Source: a virus. From it: a stretch of DNA of 27,248 nucleotides. Both the position numbers and the translations under genes were made by a program. Under the pieces are notes generated by a model, which saw only the letters and a program-made list of their open reading frames with translations, had not been told where the DNA came from and did no database searches. The stretch lies in IMG/VR virus record IMGVR_UViG_3300046511_000532, positions 1-27,248 of that record, one strand, 5' to 3'. Within the stretch, counting starts at the first letter, position 1. Every line of letters starts with the position of its first letter. This document shows positions 22,024 to 27,248 of the stretch, one piece after another.

Positions 22024-22373
22024 TCGACACGACGTTTCCGGTCAGTCAGGACCGCTACACCGACGGCGCGTGGCGGCACACGGGACGATTGCAGGTCAGC
22101 CGTCGTCTGCCCACGGGCGTGGTAGTGACGGTCACGCTGCCCGACGACTGGCAGACGCTGTCGGTGGCGGACGGGTCGATCACCTCGGCCAAGATTGCCG
22201 ACGGCACGATACAGACGGTGGACATTGCCAACGGGGCGGTGACCGCGGCCAAGCTGGGGCCGGATGTGCATCCGACGCCGGCCGAGTTCAACGCGCTGGT
22301 GGCGCGGGTGACGGCACTCGAGGCACGGCCCGTGATCAACAGCCTCGACGACCTGGTGTATGGGCCAGCCTGA
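22020..22373 (+). CDS. fibre-type protein with three 10-residue repeats (117 aa)
   Basis: GTG start overlapping the previous stop. Residues 51-80 are three exact-length repeats: DGSITSAKIA, DGTIQTVDIA, NGAVTAAKLG. This G-x-I/V-x-x-x-x-I/L pattern is typical of phage fibre shafts, where three chains wind into a beta-structured trimer. Residues about 88-102 (AEFNALVARVTALEAR) form a short coiled coil that would trimerise the chain. The N-terminal 45 residues are beta-prone. A short tail fibre, fibre foot or neck-fibre adaptor is the likely role. Three repeats is few, so this is probably an adaptor rather than a full fibre. Confidence 0.7.
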   Translation: MIDTTFPVSQDRYTDGAWRHTGRLQVSRRLPTGVVVTVTLPDDWQTLSVADGSITSAKIADGTIQTVDIANGAVTAAKLGPDVHPTPAEFNALVARVTALEARPVINSLDDLVYGPA

Positions 22374-22376
22374 GTG

Positions 22377-22487
22377 ATGACGCCGTCACTGCAGCCCGCT
22401 CCCCCGAGTACGCCAGCGCCGTCGCTCGAGCCCGCGGTGCAACCGACGGCCCCGGTCGTGGCGGTCGATCTCATGGGCGGAGGATGA
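22377..22487 (+). CDS. possible 36-aa proline-rich peptide
   Basis: The ATG at 22377 follows the preceding stop by three bases and the frame ends at the TGA at 22485-22487, four bases before the next gene. The product is MTPSLQPAPPSTPAPSLEPA followed by VQPTAPVVAVDLMGGG. It fills an otherwise empty 118-nt gap, and its end contains the GGAGGATGA used to start the next gene. No ribosome site is clear for the peptide itself, so it may be a leader or a chance ORF. Pro-rich segments are frequent in this genome. Confidence 0.4.
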   Translation: MTPSLQPAPPSTPAPSLEPAVQPTAPVVAVDLMGGG

Positions 22488-22491
22488 GCTG

Positions 22492-23517
22492 ATGGCCACG
22501 CTGCAGCAGTACCGCGCGACCTTTTCGGTCGAGGCTGGCCCGTACATCGGCCCGTCGTCGTACGAGGTCAGGGCGATGGTCGGCTCGACGACCAGCCAGC
22601 TCGTGTGTCTGGCCTATCCGATCATGTCGGGCATCCCCCAGGAAGACCAGTTGATCGACCGGCCGTTGTACCGCCCCAACGCCACCCAGCCCACCGACCG
22701 GCACCGTTACGTCATGGCGTACGACCCATCGACGGGCACCATCACGCCCGATCTGCCGTGGTCGGTCAGCCCGTTCTCGGATGGCGCGGGCACGACGTAC
22801 GGGTTCCTCGAAGCACTGACCTATCACGACATGGAGCAGTACGAGTACCTGGACCTCGCGGGCGGTGGCCTGACCGGGGTCGGCGAACGGTTCGAGATCC
22901 TGGGTCCGTTCGACGCGCCGACCACGCACCGATTGATCAACGAGGGTCTGAAACACTGCTGGATGGTCGTCGAGGTGGCGTGCGTCCCGACCATCCTGAC
23001 GACCCGACACGACCTGAACGTGGTGGCGCCGTGGCTGATCGACAGTGGCAACGTGCTGCAGGTGGGACTGCTGGCCGCAGGTGAGGACCGCAACCTGCAG
23101 GACCCGTTCGAACGCAGGATCATGGGCCAGGTCGAACGCGATGGCGGCCACTTTTATTTGAACACCCAGCCGCACACGTTCAACGACGGCGACCTGATTT
23201 TTCTCCGCGTGCTGAAGCGCGCGTATGACCACTGCCGGCCGGCGGGGGGCACGTTCGGCGATCAGGCGGGGTTGAGCCTGGAGAGCGACGAGGCGGCTAT
23301 CGAGCCTGGGTGGGCGGCGTCCGCTGCGCTGGTGGCTGGCTGGCGCCAGTTCGGGCATCTGCTCGAGCCGGCGGCCAACCAGCGATTGATCCGGGACCAG
23401 GCCAGCGCCGTGGCGGCGTTCAACGACCTGGTCAGAGAACACCTCGTCGCGGACATGCCGCAGAAAAAGCTGTACCGCCAGCGCACATTCGGCCCAGGTG
23501 TCAGGACCGCCGGATGA
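22492..23517 (+). CDS. putative tail/connector structural protein (341 aa)
   Basis: The ATG at 22492 has GGAGGATGAG upstream, one of the better ribosome sites here. N-terminus MATLQQYRATFSVEAGPYIG. The body is beta-rich with many aromatic residues (DRHRYVMAYDPSTGTITPDL; PFSDGAGTTYGFLEALTYHD) and then alternates helices and strands (HRLINEGLKHCWMVVEVACV; LIFLRVLKRAYDHCRP). The second half ends in a helical segment before a basic tail LYRQRTFGPGVRTAG. No family is recognised. The gene precedes the propeller-like tail gene and overlaps it by four bases, so a tail-hub or head-tail adaptor role is reasonable but inferred from location alone. Confidence 0.7.
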   Translation: MATLQQYRATFSVEAGPYIGPSSYEVRAMVGSTTSQLVCLAYPIMSGIPQEDQLIDRPLYRPNATQPTDRHRYVMAYDPSTGTITPDLPWSVSPFSDGAGTTYGFLEALTYHDMEQYEYLDLAGGGLTGVGERFEILGPFDAPTTHRLINEGLKHCWMVVEVACVPTILTTRHDLNVVAPWLIDSGNVLQVGLLAAGEDRNLQDPFERRIMGQVERDGGHFYLNTQPHTFNDGDLIFLRVLKRAYDHCRPAGGTFGDQAGLSLESDEAAIEPGWAASAALVAGWRQFGHLLEPAANQRLIRDQASAVAAFNDLVREHLVADMPQKKLYRQRTFGPGVRTAG

Positions 23518-25469
23518 GCCTGTACGCAAAAAGAAGCCCCTGGCCGTTTCACGTGCGGATCGACAACGTGGGTTTTCTGATTGGCGCGCCGCAGCCAGGG
23601 CAGCCAGCGCTGGTGTCCACCAAGACGGCCGACGTCGGCTCGGTGGCGCCGCCCGACTACTCGTACGCGGGGTCGAATCCCACCAATGATCGGGAAGAGC
23701 CGTTCCAGAATCTGACGCTGGGCCTGGGCCTCGCCCTGCAAGAAAAATGGGACGACCAGCGGTATATGTCGGCCAACGCGGTGGACCTGTCGGTCTGGCC
23801 GTGGTGTCTGGGTCCCGAGATCGGCACGTACACCCTGGCTGGCGTGGACGCGGCACGGGGCATCACCCGGTTCTTCGAGCTCGGCGCCACCCTGTACGCG
23901 GCCAACGGGGTCAACGTCCTGAGAAAGGCCGCGGGCACGAGCGATACGTGGTCGATCGCGCACACGTTCGGGCAGCCCATCCTGGACGTGTGCGTGTTCA
24001 CGTCGAACTTCGACGGGGTGCAGCGGGCGTTCTTCGCGCTGGCCGGCGGGGTGGCGCAGTACACGTCGGACGGCACGGCGTACACGGCGATGGCGACCTT
24101 CAACGCACTGGCGTTCACGGTCGTGGGCAAGGAGTTCTGGTGGGCGGACGACGTCAACCGTCTGAGAAAACTGGACACCAACGCCGACCCCACCAACGAG
24201 GCCAACTACACCAGTCTGATCTTCAGGGCGGGCGACAAGTCTGCCGCTATCACCTCGCTCCTGGTGACGAGCGGCGGCACCCTGGTCATCTGCAAAACGG
24301 ATGGCACGTACACGCTGAATGCCGCGGGCGACGACCACGAGCTCTTCCCGTTCTTGCGGTACGCCGACACGCCCAACAACGGCAAGGCGTGGGGCACGTT
24401 CGAGAACGGGCTGTACGTGGCCTATGGCGACAGTCTGGGGCGGATCGATTCGGACCTGTCGTGGACGTCGGTCGGGCCGGACGACCTGTCATCGAACGTG
24501 GCGGGCATTGCGGGCCAGGTGACGGCGTTCGCGGGCGTGGGCCAGATGTTCGCCTACGCGGCACTGCTGGATCGGAACACCAACACGGGGTACCTGTGCA
24601 AGTTCGGGGCCTGGGTCAGTATGGGGGTGCGGGGTCCGCGGCAGAGCACCCTGGTGACGGCGCTGGGCTCGCAGGGCACGGGCGAGCCGGTCCACATCGA
24701 CGCGTGGCACGGTTCTGTCAGCATCCCGTTTGTCGGCCGCGCCATCCAGGCGCTGTTCGTGTCGACGATCGGCTCGACGGTGAGCGGGCATACCCGCACG
24801 TACGTGGGGTTCAGCGATGGCAGTATCGGCTGGGTCTTGAATCCGTGTACGCCCAATCCCGCGGGGTGCGTGGACTACAAGTACTTCGTGGGCGACGGGT
24901 GGGTGGACCTGCCGGTGTGGCACGGCGGATACCACGCGTCGGTGAAAAGCCTCAGACATTTTTCGGTGACGGGTCCGCGGATCGACGCCCAGAATTACGT
25001 GACGCTGGAGTACCGGCTGGACGTGACGCCGGGCATGGCGTGGACCGCGTTTCCGCACACGTTCAACACGGCGGTCTATGACCGCGCGAAATTCCCGACC
25101 GGCGCAACCTGCACGCTGGCAGCGTTGCGGGTGCATCTGCACAACTCCGACCACACGCTGTCACCGCTGGTCAGCGCGGTGTCCCTGGGGCACGCGCTGC
25201 GTCCGAAACGGGTGATGGAGTTTTCGGCCGACATCCTGTGTGCCGACGGGCTGGTGCGGCGGGACGGGGTGCCGGTGCGGATGGGCCGAAAGCAGATTCA
25301 GAAATTGATCGAGGCGGCGGTGGACAACCCTGGAGCGGTGACGGTGGTCTTGCCTGACGAGACGACGCAGGAGCTGTCGTTTACCGACTATTCGGTGATG
25401 CAGAGCTTCGATGAGATCGGGCGCCAGTGGCGTGGCAGTTTACGCATCAAAGCGGTGCAGTGGATTTGA
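23514..25469 (+). CDS. putative tail protein with beta-propeller-like repeats (651 aa)
   Basis: The frame is open upstream to 23310, but the ATG at 23514 (ATGA overlap with the previous stop, MSLYAKRSPWPFHVRIDNVG) is the natural start. Residues about 100-430 contain a series of short beta units ending in aromatic/Gly turns: FELGATLYAANGVNVLRKAA, FALAGGVAQYTSDGTAYTAM, VVGKEFWWADDVNRLRKLD, TLVICKTDGTYTLNAAGDD, LYVAYGDSLGRIDSDLSW. This repeated strand pattern suggests a propeller, as in some tail nozzle proteins of short-tailed phages. The last 150 residues (LEYRLDVTPGMAWTAFPHTF; GRKQIQKLIEAAVDNPGAV) look like a separate domain. A nozzle or hub role is plausible but not proven. Confidence 0.75.
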   Translation: MSLYAKRSPWPFHVRIDNVGFLIGAPQPGQPALVSTKTADVGSVAPPDYSYAGSNPTNDREEPFQNLTLGLGLALQEKWDDQRYMSANAVDLSVWPWCLGPEIGTYTLAGVDAARGITRFFELGATLYAANGVNVLRKAAGTSDTWSIAHTFGQPILDVCVFTSNFDGVQRAFFALAGGVAQYTSDGTAYTAMATFNALAFTVVGKEFWWADDVNRLRKLDTNADPTNEANYTSLIFRAGDKSAAITSLLVTSGGTLVICKTDGTYTLNAAGDDHELFPFLRYADTPNNGKAWGTFENGLYVAYGDSLGRIDSDLSWTSVGPDDLSSNVAGIAGQVTAFAGVGQMFAYAALLDRNTNTGYLCKFGAWVSMGVRGPRQSTLVTALGSQGTGEPVHIDAWHGSVSIPFVGRAIQALFVSTIGSTVSGHTRTYVGFSDGSIGWVLNPCTPNPAGCVDYKYFVGDGWVDLPVWHGGYHASVKSLRHFSVTGPRIDAQNYVTLEYRLDVTPGMAWTAFPHTFNTAVYDRAKFPTGATCTLAALRVHLHNSDHTLSPLVSAVSLGHALRPKRVMEFSADILCADGLVRRDGVPVRMGRKQIQKLIEAAVDNPGAVTVVLPDETTQELSFTDYSVMQSFDEIGRQWRGSLRIKAVQWI

Positions 25470-25480
25470 GGAGCAGCTAG

Positions 25481-26539
25481 ATGGCGCGTATCCCAGTTGA
25501 CCCGAATTACTCGTTTCCTACATTTCCGCGCGCGACCGCGGCGACCGACATTTTTGTCAAAGAGGACGTGCAGGCGCTGGCCGCGGCGGTGAGCACCCAC
25601 GTTCACGACGGGGCGGGCAAGGGTCTGCTGGTTGGGGGACCGGCCGCGGGCTCGATCACCAACGCCATGCTGGGCGCGGACGTCGCGCGCGACAACCTGC
25701 TGGTGAATGGCGGCATGGCTGTCGCCCAGCGTGGCAACGGTCCGTTCACCACGAATACGGCCTATACGGCCGATCGCTGGCAGATCGCCCTCGGCGGCGG
25801 CTCGGCCATCTCGGTGTCCTGCGCATCGGCGGGGATCGGGGCAGGTGGTGGCGCGACCGTTCCCTGTGTCCAGGGGTCGTACACCCATTCGACCGCGTCG
25901 TACCTGTTGCAGCAAGTGAAATTTGCCGGTGACGGGAATCACGTCGGGCACCTGGGGGGACAGACGGTGTCGCTGTCCATGCGGGTGTGGGCGAACGCGG
26001 CGAATGCGGTGCGGATTTCACTGAGCACCGATGGCACCGGTCCACTGAATGCCGTCAGCAGTTTTCACCCTGGCTCATCGGCGGCAGTAACACTCACGGT
26101 CAGCGGGCTGGTACCGAACGACGCCACGGTGCTCAACGTGGAGTTGAATTTCCAGGCGACGTGCTCGCAGTGGTACGCGGGTCAAGCCATGCTGGTGGTG
26201 GGCAGCCAGGCGGCCAACTACGTGCCCATGCACCCGGCCGACGACCTCGCGCGGTGCCTGCGGTATTACGAGATCCTGGGAGAGACCACAACGTCACTGG
26301 TCACTCAGTCCTACACCGTGGCCGGGGGGCAGATCCAGACGAGTTATCGGTATGTCCGGAAGGCGGTCCTGCCGACGGCGACGAAGGTCGGGACATGGGT
26401 CGTCTCCAATTGCGGCCAGCCAACCGTGGGAGCAGGCGTAGATGCGCTGTATTTGACGATGATCGCGGTGGCGACCGCTGCGGTGGCGGCCTACAACGGG
26501 ACCGCCGGCAACTGCATCACGCTGGAGGCAAACGCCTGA
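25481..26539 (+). CDS. tail fibre / receptor-binding protein (352 aa)
   Basis: The start ATG has GAGGAG ten bases upstream. Residues 1-60 are an attachment-type start (ARIPVDPNYSFPTFPRATAA; QALAAAVSTHVHDGAGKGLL). From residue 71, DNLLVNGGMAVAQRG...TAYTADRWQI matches the N-L-L-x-N-G-x-(x)n-Q-R-G...Y-x-A-D-R-W signature of jelly-roll domains in many phage tail fibres. The C-terminal DDLARCLRYYEILGET is the usual end of that domain. Such proteins bind cell-surface sugars. A cysteine-containing beta tail completes the chain. The next gene starts inside its stop codon. Confidence 0.85.
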   Translation: MARIPVDPNYSFPTFPRATAATDIFVKEDVQALAAAVSTHVHDGAGKGLLVGGPAAGSITNAMLGADVARDNLLVNGGMAVAQRGNGPFTTNTAYTADRWQIALGGGSAISVSCASAGIGAGGGATVPCVQGSYTHSTASYLLQQVKFAGDGNHVGHLGGQTVSLSMRVWANAANAVRISLSTDGTGPLNAVSSFHPGSSAAVTLTVSGLVPNDATVLNVELNFQATCSQWYAGQAMLVVGSQAANYVPMHPADDLARCLRYYEILGETTTSLVTQSYTVAGGQIQTSYRYVRKAVLPTATKVGTWVVSNCGQPTVGAGVDALYLTMIAVATAAVAAYNGTAGNCITLEANA

Positions 26540-26946
26540 TGAGCGTCAAGGTCACTTCTTTCGACGATCCCGCTGCCTGGGAGTATGTCCATGATGATGC
26601 CCCCGGCGGCAGCCACGGCGGCACGCTCGATCCCACCACGGTCACCTACGGCACCAACATCGACGGCACCGACAACCTGAACGTGGTGGTGGTGCCGTGC
26701 CCGTTCGAGGGCTGCGGCAGCGTGTCGTACTGGCCGCCAGGTGGTGGTGCCGACGCGCTGATGGGCCAGAGCTTGCACGTCATGGTGGCGATGCAGCCCG
26801 GCCTGAGCCGCGAGGCCAAAACCGCCGAGCAGGCCGCCGCCGAGGTCAAGCAGCGCGTGATCGATACCGACGGCGAGCAGCGCTGGATCTTAGATGACAG
26901 CCTGATTGCGGCGCTCGCGCTCATGGAGGCGGGTGTGCATGGCTGA
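26539..26946 (+). CDS. hypothetical protein (135 aa)
   Basis: The ATG at 26539 shares a base with the fibre stop. The product starts MSVKVTSFDDPAAWEYVHDD and contains VVVPCPFEGCGSVSYWPPGG, a C-P-x-x-G-C-G element similar to one half of a zinc knuckle and to small phage proteins that I recall only as hypothetical. A histidine occurs shortly after (QSLHVMVAMQ). The second half is helical (EAKTAEQAAAEVKQRVIDTD; LIAALALMEAG). No function is proposed. It overlaps the next ATG by eight bases. Confidence 0.7.
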   Translation: MSVKVTSFDDPAAWEYVHDDAPGGSHGGTLDPTTVTYGTNIDGTDNLNVVVVPCPFEGCGSVSYWPPGGGADALMGQSLHVMVAMQPGLSREAKTAEQAAAEVKQRVIDTDGEQRWILDDSLIAALALMEAGVHG

Positions 26947-27121
26947 CTACAACATCGGCCCAGGCGTGCAGGCTGCCATCGACGACAACGGCGACGAGGC
27001 CCGCAGCGACGAGCAGTACGTGATCCTCGACCCTGGCCACAAGATCTCGCTCACGCTCGCCCGCGACGCGCAGTACTGGTATTACGAGCAAGACAACAAA
27101 GTCAATCGACTGGCTTTCTAG
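26939..27121 (+). CDS. small hypothetical protein (60 aa)
   Basis: The ATG at 26939 lies inside the end of the preceding gene, with GGAGG at 26935-26939 region giving a close ribosome site; a longer in-frame version from 26906 is less likely. Product MADYNIGPGVQAAIDDNGDE, then EQYVILDPGHKISLTLARDA and QYWYYEQDNKVNRLAF. It is acidic with a beta-prone centre. No family or membrane segment is recognised. The stop is directly followed by a nested hairpin, so it may be the last gene of the fibre unit. Confidence 0.6.
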   Translation: MADYNIGPGVQAAIDDNGDEARSDEQYVILDPGHKISLTLARDAQYWYYEQDNKVNRLAF

Positions 27122-27122
27122 C

Positions 27123-27163
27123 AGGGATCGAGCCGGCACCACCGGCGGTTCGATGGGATCCCT
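27123..27163 (+). other. nested hairpin after the 60-aa gene
   Basis: AGGGATC at 27123-27129 pairs perfectly with GATCCCT at 27157-27163, enclosing GCCGG 27132-27136 / CCGGC 27142-27146 with a five-base loop. It begins two bases after the stop codon. No U-run follows, so intrinsic termination is doubtful; RNA processing or translational control of the next gene is possible. Confidence 0.45.
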
Positions 27164-27171
27164 ATACACCG

Positions 27172-27248
27172 ATGGAGCCCCAGTTGCTGGACTGGACGTG
27201 CGCCGCGTGCAGCCTGGATTGGCTCAAAGTGGCGACCGGCATGGAGGC
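27172..27248 (+). CDS. start of a hypothetical gene, cut by the window edge
   Basis: The ATG at 27172 opens a frame running to the edge: MEPQLLDWTCAACSLDWLKV followed by ATGMEA. The W-T-C-x-x-C-x-x-x-W-x-x-x-A-T pattern resembles the N-terminus of phage proteins I have seen only as hypothetical in structural or lysis-proximal regions. A competing frame from the ATG at 27153 is also open but has no recognisable pattern. Only 25 codons are visible, so no function is assigned. Confidence 0.45.
   Translation, partial: MEPQLLDWTCAACSLDWLKVATGME

Noticed and set aside
22471-23856. Minus-strand open frame of 461 codons opposite the tail genes
   Set aside because: Spans two well-supported plus-strand genes, has random-looking Arg/Pro composition and no start signal.
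1-27248. CRISPR array, insertion sequence, integrase or attachment site
   Set aside because: No regularly spaced repeats, transposase or integrase motifs, or flanking inverted repeats were seen.

Overview
The window looks like the packaging and virion-structure half of a GC-rich tailed double-stranded DNA phage. Every well-supported gene but one lies on the plus strand, the genes are packed with 1-32 nt overlaps or gaps of a few bases, and the order is the usual one: small terminase, large terminase, HNH nuclease, portal, internal/ejection proteins, scaffold, major capsid protein, then connector, tail and fibre genes. No tail-tube, tape-measure or sheath gene is seen. A giant ejection-type protein carrying a lytic transglycosylase lies next to the portal, so a short-tailed (podovirus-like) particle is the best reading. 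Host and lifestyle cannot be read from the window: no integrase, repressor or tRNA was found.

Layout. 1-1700: end of a cytosine-methyltransferase-like gene, a small unknown gene, and a ParB-like domain fused to an N4/N6 DNA methyltransferase. 1669-4037: small terminase, large terminase, a structured gap, an unknown 83-residue ORF and an HNH nuclease. 4038-4095: a short gap with three copies of CGTGTGAC. 4096-6575: portal and a proline-tailed protein. 6576-13913: one 2445-residue protein combining lytic transglycosylase, cysteine-peptidase-like, two ADP-ribosyltransferase-like and an LPD38-like region. 13879-14160: a minus-strand two-helix membrane protein and a terminator-like hairpin. 14161-17310: two large low-complexity virion proteins. 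17314-18335: a 44-residue basic protein and an acidic scaffold-like protein. 18357-19977: the major capsid gene, split after its fifth codon by a 766-nt group I intron that encodes a LAGLIDADG endonuclease. 19981-27121: head-completion, tail and fibre genes. 27122-27171: a nested hairpin. 27172 to the end: start of another gene.

How it fits together (inference). The methyltransferases would protect or mark phage DNA. The terminases and HNH nuclease would package it through the portal. The scaffold and the spliced capsid protein would build the head. The giant protein, probably with the two Gln/Ala-rich proteins, would be carried in the virion and delivered into the host, opening a path through peptidoglycan and possibly modifying host proteins by ADP-ribosylation at the moment of entry.

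The two most notable items are the intron and the giant polyvalent protein. For the intron, P1, P3, P4, P8, P9 and P10 can all be paired by eye and the splice restores a full-length capsid N-terminus. All family assignments are from reading motifs; no database search was run.
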